Shown: positions 35,199 through 45,460 of the stretch, in pieces
Layout of the letters: each line of letters begins with the position of its first letter
Position numbering within the stretch: position 1 is the stretch's first letter
NCBI RefSeq assembly: GCF_000333955.1
Contig: NZ_CAPS01000070.1
Location: forward strand, 1-64,000
Origin: Rhodococcus sp. AW25M09
GTDB lineage: Bacteria > Actinomycetota > Actinomycetes > Mycobacteriales > Mycobacteriaceae
Direction of reading: 5' to 3'
DNA: 64,000 bases
Made by a program: the position numbers and the translations under genes
Notes under the pieces: generated by a model
Told to the model about the DNA's origin: nothing
The model's database searches: none
What the model saw: the letters and a program-made list of their open reading frames with translations, nothing else

Positions 35199-36356
35199 GT
35201 GGCACGGGATTATTACGGGAGTTTGGGTGTCGGCCAGCAGGCGACGGACCAGGAGATCAAGCGCGCGTACCGCAAGCTGGCGCGAGAGTTGCACCCGGAC
35301 GTCAACCCGGACGAGGCTGCGCAAGCCCGATTCAAGGAAATTTCCACCGCATACGAGGTGCTCTCCGATCCGGAGAAGCGACGCATCGTCGACCTGGGCG
35401 GCGACCCGCTGCAGCAGGGCGGCGGAGGCGGCGGCGGAGGATTCGGTGGAGCCGGATTCGGCGGCGGCCTGGGAGATGTGTTCGAGGCCTTCTTCGGCGG
35501 CGGTGCAGGCGGGGCGCAGCGCGGCCCCAAGGGACGCGTACAGCCGGGAGCGGACTCGCTGCTACGCACCAAGCTCACCCTCGACGAGTGCGCCACCGGC
35601 GTGACCAAGCACATCACCGTCGACACCGCCATCCTGTGCGACCTGTGCACCGGATCGGGCACCAACGGTGACTCCAAGCCGGTTCGTTGCGAGACCTGCG
35701 GCGGTGCCGGTGAGGTGCAGTCGGTGCAGCGCTCGTTCCTCGGGCAGGTCATGACCAGCCGTCCGTGCCCCACCTGCCGCGGTGCAGGCGAGACCATCCC
35801 CGACCCCTGCCGCAAGTGTGGTGGCGACGGTCGCGTGCGCTCGCGTCGCGACATTTCGGTCAAAGTTCCGGTGGGCGTGAGCAACGGCATGCGGATCCGG
35901 CTCGCGTCGCAGGGCGAGGTCGGCCCCGGCGGCGGCCCAGCAGGTGATCTCTACGTGGAAATAGTCGAGCAGCAGCACGAGGTGTTCGTTCGTGACGGTG
36001 ACGATCTGCACTGCACCGTGCGGGTTCCGATGGTCGACGCCGCGCTCGGCACGTCGGTGAACATCGACGCGATCATCGACGGTCCCACCGAGATCTCGAT
36101 AGAGCAAGGCACACAACCCAACTCGACGACGGTTCTGCGCGGGCACGGAATGCCGAAGCTGCGGTCCGGTATTCGCGGCGATCTGCACGCGCACCTCGAG
36201 GTCATCGTGCCGACCAAGTTGGACAGCAAGCAGACCCAGCTGCTCGAACAGCTCAAGTCGATTCGAGATCGAGACTCGGCGGAGGTTGTCACCACCGGTT
36301 CGGCGCACAGCGGTGGACTGTTCTCGCGGTTGCGGGAAGCCTTCAGTGGTCGCTGA
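35199..36356 (+). CDS. dnaJ: Chaperone protein DnaJ (DnaJ2 class)
   Basis: DnaK co-chaperone of 385 residues. The J domain occupies residues 1-65 with the HPD tripeptide near residue 33. A long Gly/Phe-rich linker (about 72-115) follows, then four CxxCxGxG-type zinc motifs ([32 protein letters not shown]; about 145-215) and a C-terminal substrate-binding domain. GTG at 35199. It lies about 100 bases downstream of hrcA, an arrangement shared with mycobacteria for the second DnaJ, separate from the dnaK operon. Probably co-transcribed with rsmE. Confidence 0.96.
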   Translation: MARDYYGSLGVGQQATDQEIKRAYRKLARELHPDVNPDEAAQARFKEISTAYEVLSDPEKRRIVDLGGDPLQQGGGGGGGGFGGAGFGGGLGDVFEAFFGGGAGGAQRGPKGRVQPGADSLLRTKLTLDECATGVTKHITVDTAILCDLCTGSGTNGDSKPVRCETCGGAGEVQSVQRSFLGQVMTSRPCPTCRGAGETIPDPCRKCGGDGRVRSRRDISVKVPVGVSNGMRIRLASQGEVGPGGGPAGDLYVEIVEQQHEVFVRDGDDLHCTVRVPMVDAALGTSVNIDAIIDGPTEISIEQGTQPNSTTVLRGHGMPKLRSGIRGDLHAHLEVIVPTKLDSKQTQLLEQLKSIRDRDSAEVVTTGSAHSGGLFSRLREAFSGR

Positions 36357-36359
36357 TCC

Positions 36360-37133
36360 ATGGCCCCCACGGTCTTCTACCTCTCGCCGCTTCCGAAGGT
36401 CGGCGAGCTCGCCGTGCTCGACGGCAAAGAGGGTCATCATGCCGCAACGGTTCGACGCATTCGCGTCGGTGAGCGAGTGCTGCTCGGTGACGGAGCCGGC
36501 GGATTGGCCGATACGGTCGTCGCCGCTGCGGAGAAGAACCGACTGGAACTGACCGTCCAGTCGCGCAGCGACATGCCGCCGCCGACACCATCGGTGACAC
36601 TCGTGCAGGCACTGCCGAAGGCCGACCGGTCGGAACTGGCCGTGGAACTGGCAACGGAGGCAGGCATCGACGCTGTCGTGCCCTGGCAGTCCTCGCGCTG
36701 CGTGGCGCGATGGGAAGGGCCCAAGGCGACCAAGGGCGTTGCGCGGTGGCGCAGTACTGCGTCCGAGGCGGCCAAGCAGTCGCGTCGGGCATACATTCCC
36801 GAGATTGCCGAGTTGCACGATTCACGGGCGGTGTACGCCCTGGTGGGTGCCATTGTGGCGCGTGGCGGAATTGTTGCCGTGCTGCACGAAGAGGCCACCT
36901 CGGCATTTCGGGACCTGCCCTTCGGCGAGGTGCCCGAGGTCGCGATCGTCGTCGGACCCGAGGGTGGCCTCGACGACCGCGAAGTAGCGGCTCTGACCGA
37001 GGCAGGGGCGACCCCGGTGGTGCTCGGCCCGACGGTGCTGCGGACGTCGACAGCAGGAGCTGTGGCACTCGGCGCGCTGGGCGTACTGACCTCCCGGTGG
37101 ACCCAACTGCCACCCGATTTCCAGACCGCATGA
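36360..37133 (+). CDS. rsmE: 16S rRNA m3U1498 methyltransferase RsmE
   Basis: SPOUT-class methyltransferase of 257 residues that methylates N3 of U1498 in 16S rRNA on the 30S subunit. Visible features are the N-terminal PUA-like part with HHAATVRRIRVGERV, then the SAM-knot residues VVGPEGGLDDREVAAL near residue 197 and LGPTVLRTSTAG near residue 222, both diagnostic for RsmE. ATG at 36360, 3 bases after the dnaJ stop. The stop overlaps the hydrolase gene by 4 bases. Confidence 0.95.
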   Translation: MAPTVFYLSPLPKVGELAVLDGKEGHHAATVRRIRVGERVLLGDGAGGLADTVVAAAEKNRLELTVQSRSDMPPPTPSVTLVQALPKADRSELAVELATEAGIDAVVPWQSSRCVARWEGPKATKGVARWRSTASEAAKQSRRAYIPEIAELHDSRAVYALVGAIVARGGIVAVLHEEATSAFRDLPFGEVPEVAIVVGPEGGLDDREVAALTEAGATPVVLGPTVLRTSTAGAVALGALGVLTSRWTQLPPDFQTA

Positions 37134-37888
37134 GCGCGCGAATCAAGATCGCGTACGGCGAACACTCGGAGCAATTCGGCCATCTCTACTTGCCGGCCGA
37201 GCCGGTCGACGCCACGACGCCGGTGGTGGTGATCGTGCACGGCGGATTCTGGAGCGGGCAGTACGGATCGAACCTGGGAACTCAATTCGCGCGAGCTGTC
37301 GCGGGAGCCGGTGCGGTGGCGTGGAACATCGAGTACCGACGCGTCGGTGCAGGTGGGCACTGGCCGCAGATGCAGCAGGACGTGCGCGCGGCGCTCGACG
37401 TCGTTGCCGGCGATCTGCAGCGTCACGCGCCGGTCGGTATCGACGACGTACGCGTCATCGGCCACTCCGCCGGCGGTCACCTCGCCGTGTGGCTCGGTGG
37501 TGAGACCGGTACCGAGGTGCGGCCGTCGCGCATCGTCTCGCAGGCCGGTGTTCTCGATCTGGAGCCGCGCGGTGCGTCGCGGAAAACCAACCCGGCGGTC
37601 GAAGCGTTGCTGCAGGTCAGCTACCAGGACGACCCAGAGCGGTACCGGTCGGCCTCGCCTGCGGCCCGTGCGCCCATCGGTATCCCGACGATCTGTCTGC
37701 ACGGATTCGATGACGTCCAGGTCCCGTCGGCGCACAGCGAGCGGTACGTCGCGGCCGCGAGAGCGGCCGGCGACGATGCACGGCTGACGATCGTGCCCGG
37801 CGAGGACCACTTCGCCTTTCTCGATCCTGCTTCGCAGTGCTGGAGGCTCTCGCTCGCCGCCGTGCTGGACCGGAGCGGCGAACAATAG
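37130..37888 (+). CDS. Alpha/beta hydrolase (esterase or kynurenine-formamidase-like)
   Basis: Cytosolic alpha/beta hydrolase of 252 residues. The oxyanion motif HGGFW lies near residue 36, the nucleophile elbow GHSAGGH near residue 115, and the acid and His appear in the C-terminal part (FDDVQVPSAHSE and GEDHFAFLDP). The HGGFW-GHSAGGH combination is common in kynurenine formamidase and hormone-sensitive-lipase-like esterases. No tryptophan pathway gene is nearby, so the substrate is unknown. ATG at 37130 overlaps the rsmE stop by 4 bases, so it is part of the hrcA-dnaJ-rsmE group. Confidence 0.83.
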   Translation: MSARIKIAYGEHSEQFGHLYLPAEPVDATTPVVVIVHGGFWSGQYGSNLGTQFARAVAGAGAVAWNIEYRRVGAGGHWPQMQQDVRAALDVVAGDLQRHAPVGIDDVRVIGHSAGGHLAVWLGGETGTEVRPSRIVSQAGVLDLEPRGASRKTNPAVEALLQVSYQDDPERYRSASPAARAPIGIPTICLHGFDDVQVPSAHSERYVAAARAAGDDARLTIVPGEDHFAFLDPASQCWRLSLAAVLDRSGEQ

Positions 37889-37979
37889 GAATGCGCATCG
37901 ATCCTGCGGCGTTAAACTTCATCCGAACACCAGTACACGTCTCCACAGCCGAAACAAGAGAGCAGGCCATAGCCACCAC

Positions 37980-39023
37980 GTGAGTGAACACAGCGAATTT
38001 CCCGCCGAGCGCGACGTTCGGTCCAGCTTGGAGCTCGCCCCCGAAGCAGTGATGCCACTGCTGGGACAGTCCGACGAGAACCTGCGGGCGCTCGAACAGA
38101 TGCTGACGGCAGACATCCACGTACGAGGAAACGCCGTGACGCTCACCGGAAAAGTGGCCGACGTGGCACTGGCCGAACGCGTGATCTCCGAATTGGCAGC
38201 GCTGGCCAAGAGGGCCCAGCCGCTGACTCCCGATGCGGTACGCCGCACGATCGCGATGCTCACCGAGGGCGTCTCGGATTCACCCGCCGAGGTCCTGAGC
38301 TTGGATATCCTGTCGCGCCGCGGCAAGACGATCCGGCCCAAGACGCTGAACCAGAAGCGGTACGTGGATGCGATCGACTCCAACACCATCGTGTTCGGCA
38401 TCGGGCCCGCCGGCACCGGCAAGACGTACCTCGCGATGGCCAAGGCCGTACAGGCACTGCAGACCAAGCAGGTCAGCCGGATCATCCTGACGCGTCCGGC
38501 CGTGGAAGCAGGGGAGCGCCTCGGGTTTCTACCCGGAACGTTGCACGAGAAGATCGACCCGTACCTGCGCCCGTTGCACGACGCGTTGCACGACATGATG
38601 GACGACGAAGCGATCCCCAAGCTGATGCAGGCGGGCGTGATCGAGGTCGCTCCGCTTGCCTACATGCGCGGCCGCACGCTCAACGACGCCTTCATCATTC
38701 TCGACGAGGCGCAGAACACCACCGCCGAGCAGATGAAGATGTTTCTGACGCGTCTGGGATTCGGCTCGAAGATCGTCGTCACCGGCGACGTCACCCAGGT
38801 CGACCTTCCCGGTGGCGCAAAATCGGGATTGCGCGCGGCATCCGAGATTCTCACCGATCTCGACGACATCCACTTCGCGCAGCTCACCAGCAGCGATGTG
38901 GTGCGGCACCGATTGGTCTCGGAGATCGTCGACGCGTACGAGCGCTTCGAATCGGTAGGTCAGAGTGCGGTTTCCAACCGCGAGCAACGCCGCACCGGCG
39001 GACCACGTTCGGCGAGAAGATGA
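37980..39023 (+). CDS. phoH: PhoH family ATPase
   Basis: PhoH-like ATPase of 347 residues, of the PhoH1 class linked to RNA metabolism, often next to ybeY. An N-terminal KH-like region (about residues 20-85) precedes the P-loop GPAGTGKTYLA near residue 142. The block RPAVEAGERLGFLPG and the Walker B FIILDEAQNTT (near residue 240) follow. GTG at 37980; a TAAACT box at 37913-37918 could be its promoter, giving a leader of about 55 bases. It heads phoH-ybeY-corC-era. Confidence 0.93.
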   Translation: MSEHSEFPAERDVRSSLELAPEAVMPLLGQSDENLRALEQMLTADIHVRGNAVTLTGKVADVALAERVISELAALAKRAQPLTPDAVRRTIAMLTEGVSDSPAEVLSLDILSRRGKTIRPKTLNQKRYVDAIDSNTIVFGIGPAGTGKTYLAMAKAVQALQTKQVSRIILTRPAVEAGERLGFLPGTLHEKIDPYLRPLHDALHDMMDDEAIPKLMQAGVIEVAPLAYMRGRTLNDAFIILDEAQNTTAEQMKMFLTRLGFGSKIVVTGDVTQVDLPGGAKSGLRAASEILTDLDDIHFAQLTSSDVVRHRLVSEIVDAYERFESVGQSAVSNREQRRTGGPRSARR

Positions 39024-39067
39024 TTCAGTTACGCAGAGCAGGCAACGAGAGCGTGGGTAGTGGCTAG

Positions 39068-39610
39068 ATGAGTATCGAAGTGTCCAACGAGTCGGGGATG
39101 GACATCTCCGAGCCCGAGCTGGTCTCGGTCGCACGATTTGCGATCGCCGGCATGGACGTGCATCCCGCAGCGGAACTGTCGATGGTGCTGGTGGATTCGG
39201 CGACGATGGCAGATCTGCATATGCGGTGGATGGATCTGCCCGGCCCCACCGACGTCATGTCGTTCCCGATGGACGAGCTCGAGCCGGGCGGTCGTCCCGA
39301 TGCTCCCGAGCCCGGACCGGCGATGCTCGGCGACATCGTGCTGTGTCCGTCGTTCGCGGCGGATCAGGCTGCCGCGGCAGGGCATTCACTCGAACACGAA
39401 CTCGCGCTGTTGACGGTGCACGGAGTGTTGCATCTGCTCGGCTACGACCATGCCGAGCCGGACGAAGAAAAAGAAATGTTCGAGCTGCAGAATCGTCTGC
39501 TGGCCGAATGGTACGAGGACGCAAGGCGGGCGGAGCGCGATGCCGAACAGGCCGCGCGCGATGCCCGGCTTCTCGGTAAGACCGGTTTTTCCGACGGTGC
39601 GGATCGGTGA
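39068..39610 (+). CDS. ybeY: Endoribonuclease YbeY (rRNA maturation factor)
   Basis: Single-strand-specific, zinc-dependent endoribonuclease that takes part in 16S rRNA 3'-end maturation and ribosome quality control. 180 residues. The metal-binding motif [11 protein letters not shown] (HGxLHLxGYDH) lies at about residues 118-128. [19 protein letters not shown] is the upstream conserved segment. The C-terminal 30 residues are Arg/Ala-rich and extend beyond the core family. ATG at 39068 with 44 bases to the phoH stop. Confidence 0.95.
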   Translation: MSIEVSNESGMDISEPELVSVARFAIAGMDVHPAAELSMVLVDSATMADLHMRWMDLPGPTDVMSFPMDELEPGGRPDAPEPGPAMLGDIVLCPSFAADQAAAAGHSLEHELALLTVHGVLHLLGYDHAEPDEEKEMFELQNRLLAEWYEDARRAERDAEQAARDARLLGKTGFSDGADR

Positions 39611-39668
39611 TGCGCGTGATTTCCACGGCCGAAGCCTGTGATTCGGCAACACGACGGGGTAGTCGCGC

Positions 39669-40991
39669 GTGAGCAGTGCGGTTGTGCTCATTGTTTTCGC
39701 TGTCCTACTCGTGCCCCTCGGAGGTTTGTTCGCCGCCGTCGATTCTGCGCTGAACACGGTGTCGCGGGCGCGTATCGACGACATGGTCAAGGACGAACGC
39801 CCCGGAGCCACCGGCCTGGTCGTCGTGGTCGGCGATCGTCCCAGATACGTCAACTTGATGGTGCTGCTGCGCATTCTGTGCGAAATCGGCGGCACCGTCC
39901 TGCTTGCGGGCGGCCTGACCCAATTGATCGATTCGACGACGGCGCTGGTGATCACCGCGGTTGCCATGGTGCTGGTCAGCTACGTCGTGATCGGGGTCGG
40001 TCCGCGAACCCTGGGCCGACAGAACGCCTACTCGATCGCGTTGGCGGCCGCTTTTCCGCTGCGGGCGCTCGGGTGGCTGCTCGGTCCGATCAGCAGACTG
40101 CTCATTGTCATCGGTAATGCGATCACCCCGGGTAAGGGATTTCGTAACGGACCGTTCGCTTCCGAGATCGAACTTCGGGAGTTGGTGGACATGGCACGAG
40201 AGCGCGGAGTCGTGGCCGACGACGAACGGCGGATGATCCAATCGGTCTTCGAGTTGGGCGACACCTCCGCCCGCGAGGTCATGGTTCCGCGGCCCGAGAT
40301 GGTCTGGATCGAGTCCGACAAATCGGCCGGCCAGGCCACGTCTCTTGCCGTGCGCAGCGGCCATTCGCGGATCCCGGTGATCGGCGAGAACGTGGATGAC
40401 GTCGTCGGCGTCGTGTACCTCAAAGATCTTGTGCAGCGGACGTACTACTCGACCGACGGTGGTCGTGGAGTGCAGGTGTCCGAGCTGATGCGTCCGGCCG
40501 TGTTCGTGCCCGATTCCAAGCCGCTCGACAGCCTGCTCGCCGAGATGCAGCGAGATCGCAACCACATGGCCCTGCTCGTCGACGAGTACGGCGGTATCGC
40601 GGGCCTGGTGACCATCGAGGACGTGATCGAGGAAATCGTCGGTGAGATCGCCGACGAATACGATGCAGACGAAGTTGCGCCCATCGAGGAACTCGACGAC
40701 GGACGCTATCGAGTGTCCTCCCGAGTGCCACTCGAAGACCTCGGCGAGATCTTCGACATCGACATCGAGTCCGAGGAAGTCGATACCGTCGGCGGACTGC
40801 TCGGATACGAGCTCGGCCGCGTGCCGCTGCCCGGTTCGCAAGTGATCACCCACGGGCTGCTGCTGCGCGGCGAAGGTGGAGCCGACCCCAAGGGGCGTGT
40901 CCGCATCACCACGGTGCTGGTCGAAAAGCTCGAACCCGACGAAGAATCCACCGAGGACGACGACTCGTCGGACGTCACTCACCAACACTGA
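39669..40991 (+). CDS. Hemolysin-family / CorC-type membrane protein with CBS pair
   Basis: Protein of 440 residues: an N-terminal DUF21 domain with four hydrophobic helices (about residues 5-140), a pair of CBS domains (about 200-330, including [12 protein letters not shown] and [26 protein letters not shown] in short) and a C-terminal CorC/HlyC domain, followed by an acidic tail. Members have been linked to magnesium/cobalt export or to membrane cation homeostasis. Direct haemolytic activity is not implied. GTG at 39669. It sits between ybeY and era, as in mycobacteria. Confidence 0.9.
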   Translation: MSSAVVLIVFAVLLVPLGGLFAAVDSALNTVSRARIDDMVKDERPGATGLVVVVGDRPRYVNLMVLLRILCEIGGTVLLAGGLTQLIDSTTALVITAVAMVLVSYVVIGVGPRTLGRQNAYSIALAAAFPLRALGWLLGPISRLLIVIGNAITPGKGFRNGPFASEIELRELVDMARERGVVADDERRMIQSVFELGDTSAREVMVPRPEMVWIESDKSAGQATSLAVRSGHSRIPVIGENVDDVVGVVYLKDLVQRTYYSTDGGRGVQVSELMRPAVFVPDSKPLDSLLAEMQRDRNHMALLVDEYGGIAGLVTIEDVIEEIVGEIADEYDADEVAPIEELDDGRYRVSSRVPLEDLGEIFDIDIESEEVDTVGGLLGYELGRVPLPGSQVITHGLLLRGEGGADPKGRVRITTVLVEKLEPDEESTEDDDSSDVTHQH

Positions 40992-41007
40992 AATCTGGAG
41001 GTGCTCG

Positions 41008-41922
41008 ATGTCCGAGCAGCACAACGAAGAGTTCCGATCCGGATTCGTCTGTTTCGTGGGCCGACCCAACACCGGCAAGTCCACCCTGACCAACGCGTTG
41101 GTCGGTACCAAGATCGCCATCACGTCCTCGCGTCCACAGACCACCCGGCACACCATCCGCGGCATCGTTCATCGTGACCATGCGCAATTGATCCTCGTGG
41201 ATACTCCCGGACTGCACCGCCCCAGAACGCTTCTGGGGCAACGGCTCAACGATCTGGTGCAAGACACCTACTCCGAGGTCGACGTCATCGGCCTGTGCAT
41301 CCCGGCCGACGAGAAGATCGGGCCCGGCGACCGGTGGATCCTCGAACAGGTACGTCACATCGCGCCGAAGACGACGCTGATCGGCATCGTGACCAAGATC
41401 GACAAGGTCAAGAAGGAACGCGTCGTACAGCAGTTGATGTCGTTGTCCAAGCTCCTCGGCGACTCCAGTCACGTGATACCGGTGTCGGCCGAATCCGGTG
41501 AGCAGGTGGAGAAACTGGTCGATCTGCTGGCCTCCGAACTGCCACCCGGGCCGGCGTTCTACCCGGACGGAGAGCTCACGGACGAGCCCGAGGAAATCCT
41601 CATGGCCGAGCTCATTCGTGAGGCAGCGCTCGAAGGCGTCCGCGACGAGTTGCCCCACTCCCTGGCCGTCGTCATCGAGGAAATCGTGCCCCGCGAGGGC
41701 CACGACAACATGCTCGACGTGCACGCGATTCTCTATGTCGAGCGATCCAGTCAGAAGGCCATCATCATCGGCAAGGGCGGCTCGCGACTCAAAGAGGTCG
41801 GCACGGCGTCGCGATTGCAGATCGAGAAACTGCTCGGCACCCGGATCTACTTGGACCTGCACGTCAAGATTGCGAAAGATTGGCAGACCGACCCGAAGCA
41901 GATGGGCAAGCTCGGCTTCTGA
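41008..41922 (+). CDS. era: GTPase Era
   Basis: Essential GTPase that binds 16S rRNA and assists 30S subunit assembly. 304 residues. G1 is GRPNTGKST near residue 19, G3 is DTPGLHRPR, G4 is TKID, and the C-terminal KH domain has IIIGKGGSRLKEVGTASRLQIEKLLG (in parts IIIGKGGSRLKEVG). ATG at 41008 follows GGAGG by 6 bases; the longer in-frame extension back to 40876 lies inside the preceding gene. A short palindrome overlaps the stop and may help termination before the convergent amidase gene. Confidence 0.96.
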   Translation: MSEQHNEEFRSGFVCFVGRPNTGKSTLTNALVGTKIAITSSRPQTTRHTIRGIVHRDHAQLILVDTPGLHRPRTLLGQRLNDLVQDTYSEVDVIGLCIPADEKIGPGDRWILEQVRHIAPKTTLIGIVTKIDKVKKERVVQQLMSLSKLLGDSSHVIPVSAESGEQVEKLVDLLASELPPGPAFYPDGELTDEPEEILMAELIREAALEGVRDELPHSLAVVIEEIVPREGHDNMLDVHAILYVERSSQKAIIIGKGGSRLKEVGTASRLQIEKLLGTRIYLDLHVKIAKDWQTDPKQMGKLGF

Positions 41923-41940
41923 CCTGCCCAGGTCGGCTGA

Positions 41941-43362
41941 CTACGAAGTTCCGTTCACATCGGACCACCAGGGTTCAGGGCGCTTGCGGTGCCACTGCAG
42001 CACGTTCTCGAGTTGAGCCGCAACCGACACCAGTAGTGGCTCCGAGGACTCGTGCCCCATCAATTGCAGGCCGATGGGTAGCCCGTGTTTCGTCAGGCCT
42101 GCGGGGACGTTGACGCTCGGCCAGCCCAGGACGTTCCACGGCCATGTGTACGGGCAGTGCTCGGTGATCACCCGATCGGTGTCTGCATTGGAGATGCCGT
42201 CGATGGCGTCGACCCGCGGCGGGGGAGTTGCCGTCGTCGGGGCGAGGACGATGTCGTAGTCGTCGAAGAACCGGCCGATGCGGCGTCCGATTCGAGGTTC
42301 GGCCGCGCGGGCGGCGCGCAACGGCGCTCCGGCGAGTGCGCGGCCGCTCTTGGCATTGGCTCGGGTGCGCGGATCCGCGAGCGATGGATCGGGAAGTCGG
42401 TCGAGCCACGCGGCGACACCTGCCAGTGAGCGCGGTAAGAAATTGAGCCCCAACAACATTCCGTACGCGGGATCGTCGACGACTACTTTGTGACCGAGTA
42501 ATCGCAGCACCGCGGCCATCTCGTACGCCGCAGCGGCGATCTCCGGGTCCAGCGCGGCCGGAGTCGGGATGAACGGCTTACGAAGGCTCAGCGCTATTCG
42601 GAGTGAGCCAGGGTTGCGGCCGACGGCATCGGAGACGGTGAGTGCGGCCGGCCGATGGGTGTCGCCGTCGTGGCTACCCGAGACCACGTCGAGAAGAAGT
42701 GCGGCATCGGCTACGGTGCGTGCGAGTGGGCCGATGACGGTGATGCCGTTGAATGCCTCGGGGTCCGGCCAGGTCGATATCCGCCCCCGTTGCGGCTTGA
42801 TGCCTACGAGGTTGGTCCACGACGCCGGGATGCGCACCGAGCCGGCACCGTCGGAACCCAGTGCAGCCGAAACCAATTCGGCAGCTACCGCCGCCGAGCT
42901 GCCGCCGGATGAGCCGCCGGGGGTGCGCTCACGGTTCCACGGATTGCGGGTGTGTCCGAAGGTGCCGCCGGTGAAGGGCCATTGGCCGAGCTCGGGGCTG
43001 TTCGTCTTTCCCACGATGACCGCTCCGGCCACACGTAGTCTGCGCACCACCTCCGAGTCGGCGGTGGCAGCCGGAAAACTACCGGCGCAGCCGAAGGCGG
43101 TCGGCTCCCCGGCGATGTTCACATCGTCCTTGACGGCAATCGGAACGCCGAGCAGCTGAGCGCTGGTGCCGGCGGCGCGCAGTCGATCCGCCTCTGCGGC
43201 CTCGGCCAGGGCTGCGGCGCGGCGCACGATGCGAAACGCGTTGAGCGTGGGTTGGCTCGTCTCGATTCGATCGAGTGATGCCGTGACCGCCTGCACCGAG
43301 GTGATGCGACCCGACGCGAGTTCGGCGGCCTGGGAAACGAGAGTCGACCGATGAAAATCCAC
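41941..43362 (-). CDS. Amidase signature family enzyme
   Basis: Cytosolic amidase of 473 residues. The Ser-cisSer-Lys triad is readable: Lys in PIAVKDDVNIAG near residue 78, the cis-Ser and nucleophile in RTPGGSSGGSSAAVAA (about 150-165) and ALGSDGAGSVRIPA (about 170-185). The homologue in the same place in M. tuberculosis is AmiA2. Substrate not predictable. GTG at 43362 is supported by TACTGT 6 bases upstream (43374-43369 on the minus strand), a leaderless start. It is convergent with era and divergent from recO. Confidence 0.9.
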   Translation of the reverse strand: MDFHRSTLVSQAAELASGRITSVQAVTASLDRIETSQPTLNAFRIVRRAAALAEAAEADRLRAAGTSAQLLGVPIAVKDDVNIAGEPTAFGCAGSFPAATADSEVVRRLRVAGAVIVGKTNSPELGQWPFTGGTFGHTRNPWNRERTPGGSSGGSSAAVAAELVSAALGSDGAGSVRIPASWTNLVGIKPQRGRISTWPDPEAFNGITVIGPLARTVADAALLLDVVSGSHDGDTHRPAALTVSDAVGRNPGSLRIALSLRKPFIPTPAALDPEIAAAAYEMAAVLRLLGHKVVVDDPAYGMLLGLNFLPRSLAGVAAWLDRLPDPSLADPRTRANAKSGRALAGAPLRAARAAEPRIGRRIGRFFDDYDIVLAPTTATPPPRVDAIDGISNADTDRVITEHCPYTWPWNVLGWPSVNVPAGLTKHGLPIGLQLMGHESSEPLLVSVAAQLENVLQWHRKRPEPWWSDVNGTS

Positions 43363-43368
43363 GTCTGC

Positions 43369-43374
43369 ACAGTA
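43369..43374 (-). promoter_or_regulatory. Candidate -10 box for leaderless amidase mRNA
   Basis: TACTGT on the minus strand, 6 bases before the GTG at 43362. Confidence 0.5.
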
Positions 43375-43435
43375 TCGACTTCCCCTCAGCGCGGGAAACG
43401 GTCACCGACACCGCGCCCGTGGGACACTGGAGTGC

Positions 43436-44269
43436 GTGAGGCCATACCGTGACAACGCAGTCGTCCTGCGCCAGCACAAGCTGGGTGAGGCCGACCGTAT
43501 CGTCACGCTGTTGACCAGAGAGAACGGCATCGTGCGGGCCGTCGCCAAAGGGGTACGCCGCACCAAATCGAAGTTCGGCGCGCGGCTCGAACCGTTTGCG
43601 CACATCGATGTCCTGCTCTATCCGGGGCGCAACCTCGACATCGTCACTCAGGTGCACACGGTCGACGCGTTCGGCGGAGATATCGTCGCCGATTACGGCC
43701 GCTACACCACCGGTTGCGCCGTTCTCGAAACCGCCGAACGACTGGCAGGCGAGGAGCATGCACCCGCACAGCGTTTGCATCAGCTGACCGTCGGTGCCCT
43801 GCGTGCTCTCGCGCAACACGTCCGGCCTCCGGAGTTGGTGCTCGACGCCTATCTGCTGCGAGCGATGGGCTTCGCGGGCTGGGCTCCTGCACTGACCGAT
43901 TGCGCGCGGTGCGCGGCGGTCGGGCCGCACCGGGCATTCCATGTCGCCGCCGGTGGGGCGGTGTGTGTGCACTGCCGACCGCCGGGATCGGCGACGCCGT
44001 CGACCGGTGTCCTGGACCTGATGGTGGCGCTCGAGCGGGGTGAGTGGGACTACACCGTCACCACCTCCGATGCCGTCCGCAAGCAGGCCAGCGGACTGGT
44101 GGCCGCGCATCTGCAATGGCATCTGGAAAGGCAGCTCCGCACACTTCCGCTCATCGAACGCTCACACCCGCATCAGGTGCCGCTGGCGCAACCTGACTCC
44201 GTGTTCGCCGACACCGTCGGGCAGGATGGGGACCGTGATTCGACGACGAGAGCCGCAACCCCGGCCTGA
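43436..44269 (+). CDS. recO: DNA repair protein RecO
   Basis: RecO mediates RecA loading and strand annealing in recombinational repair (RecFOR). 277 residues: an N-terminal OB fold (about 1-80; [24 protein letters not shown] in short), a helical domain, and a zinc site made of CARC near residue 158 and CVHC near residue 180. GTG at 43436 lies 7 bases after GACACT; the start region is nearly identical in sequence to that of hemW. The 3' end overlaps the presumed uppS start by 35 bases. Confidence 0.94.
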   Translation: MRPYRDNAVVLRQHKLGEADRIVTLLTRENGIVRAVAKGVRRTKSKFGARLEPFAHIDVLLYPGRNLDIVTQVHTVDAFGGDIVADYGRYTTGCAVLETAERLAGEEHAPAQRLHQLTVGALRALAQHVRPPELVLDAYLLRAMGFAGWAPALTDCARCAAVGPHRAFHVAAGGAVCVHCRPPGSATPSTGVLDLMVALERGEWDYTVTTSDAVRKQASGLVAAHLQWHLERQLRTLPLIERSHPHQVPLAQPDSVFADTVGQDGDRDSTTRAATPA

Positions 44270-45044
44270 CGGACAGTCGGTGGTGCGCCCTCCGGATCCG
44301 CATCCCTCGGGTGCTCGGCCGCCGATTCTGCAGCCGGAATTGATACCGCGCCACGTCGCCCTGGTGATGGACGGTAACGGTCGGTGGGCACAGGATCGCG
44401 GTCTGCCGCGTACTGCGGGGCACGAGCAGGGCGAAGCGGTACTCATGGACACCGTCTGCGGGTGCATCGAGATCGGTGTGCAATGGTTGTCGGCATACGC
44501 CTTCTCGACGGAGAACTGGAAGCGCAGTCCCGACGAGGTCAAGTTTCTGATGGGCTTCAACCGCGATGTCATTCGTCGTCGACGGGACGAGATGAACGAG
44601 ATGGGCGTGCGAGTCCGCTGGGCCGGCCGTCGACCCAGGTTGTGGGGCAGCGTCATCAAGGAACTCGAAGTTGCCGAGAAGTTGACCGAGCGCAACACGG
44701 TGATGACGTTGACGATGTGCGTCAATTACGGTGGGCGCGCCGAGATCGCCGATGCCACAAGGGAAATCGCCCGGCAGGTGGCCGCAGGGAAGCTGAATCC
44801 GGAGAAGATCACCGAGGCGACCGTCGCCAAGTACCTCGACGAGGCGGATATGCCGGACGTGGATCTGTTTCTGCGTCCGTCGGGGGAGCAGCGAACGTCG
44901 AACTTCTTGATCTGGCAATCGGCGTACGCGGAGTTCGTGTTTCAGAAGAAGCTGTTCCCGGATTTCGACCGCAGGGACCTATGGGAGGCGTGTATCGAAT
45001 TCGCTTCGCGCGATAGACGATTCGGGGGAGTGAAATATGAGTGA
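44235..45044 (+). CDS. uppS: (2Z,6E)-type polyprenyl diphosphate synthase, decaprenyl-like
   Basis: cis-Prenyltransferase of 269 residues that builds the lipid carrier for peptidoglycan and arabinogalactan; in mycobacteria the homologue at this place (Rv2361c) makes decaprenyl diphosphate. Conserved blocks are [16 protein letters not shown] near residue 36 (catalytic Asp), [16 protein letters not shown], and [16 protein letters not shown] near residue 215 with YAEFVF. GTG at 44235 overlaps recO by 35 bases; an in-frame GTG at 44280 would avoid the overlap and leave the enzyme core intact. The stop overlaps the next gene by 8 bases. Confidence 0.94.
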   Translation: MIRRREPQPRPDGQSVVRPPDPHPSGARPPILQPELIPRHVALVMDGNGRWAQDRGLPRTAGHEQGEAVLMDTVCGCIEIGVQWLSAYAFSTENWKRSPDEVKFLMGFNRDVIRRRRDEMNEMGVRVRWAGRRPRLWGSVIKELEVAEKLTERNTVMTLTMCVNYGGRAEIADATREIARQVAAGKLNPEKITEATVAKYLDEADMPDVDLFLRPSGEQRTSNFLIWQSAYAEFVFQKKLFPDFDRRDLWEACIEFASRDRRFGGVKYE

Positions 45045-45459
45045 CGACGTACAGGGTATCGACGAAGCCGGCGAATTGACTCTGCAGACTCGTGCCCGGC
45101 TGGCACTCTCTCAGTTCGCCACCGTGACCGTCGGGGACGAGGGGTCTCTCGGTTTCGATTACGCCGGTGCGCTCTGCTCGCTACGGGCCGTTCGGCTCTC
45201 ACCCGAACTCGAGGTGTTCTCGCTCACCGCGGTGTTGGCGTGGGATCGTCCGCTCAAGGCGGCTCTGCACAAGAAGGTCGCCGATCGCAATGCCGATTCG
45301 CAGTTCGGCGCGATCTCGGTCAACACCCACGACAAGCTTGCAGATGTCTTGCTGCGCTACACCTTTCCGGCGAGCGGCCTGGACGACGAGGCGATGCTGA
45401 CGATGCTGATCCTGGTACTCGCCGGGGTGGAGAAAGCGCGCGAGGGCCTGCTGCCCTGA
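45037..45459 (+). CDS. Conserved protein of unknown function (Rv2360c-like, YbjN/chaperone-like)
   Basis: 140 residues, acidic, no signal peptide or membrane segment. Segments [21 protein letters not shown] and [26 protein letters not shown] give a mixed alpha/beta pattern that resembles YbjN or type III secretion chaperone-like folds, but I cannot assign a function. ATG at 45037 overlaps the uppS stop by 8 bases, so it is translated with uppS, as in mycobacteria. It is convergent with zur, one base apart. Confidence 0.72.
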   Translation: MSDDVQGIDEAGELTLQTRARLALSQFATVTVGDEGSLGFDYAGALCSLRAVRLSPELEVFSLTAVLAWDRPLKAALHKKVADRNADSQFGAISVNTHDKLADVLLRYTFPASGLDDEAMLTMLILVLAGVEKAREGLLP

Positions 45460-45460
45460 A

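Noticed and set aside
39705-41165. 486-codon minus-strand frame opposite the CorC-like and era genes
   Set aside because: No recognisable domain and no promoter or ribosome site; a shadow of well-supported plus-strand genes.
41921-41934. Terminator between era and the amidase gene
   Set aside because: GACCT/AGGTC is only a 5-base stem overlapping the era stop, with no T-run; too weak to call.
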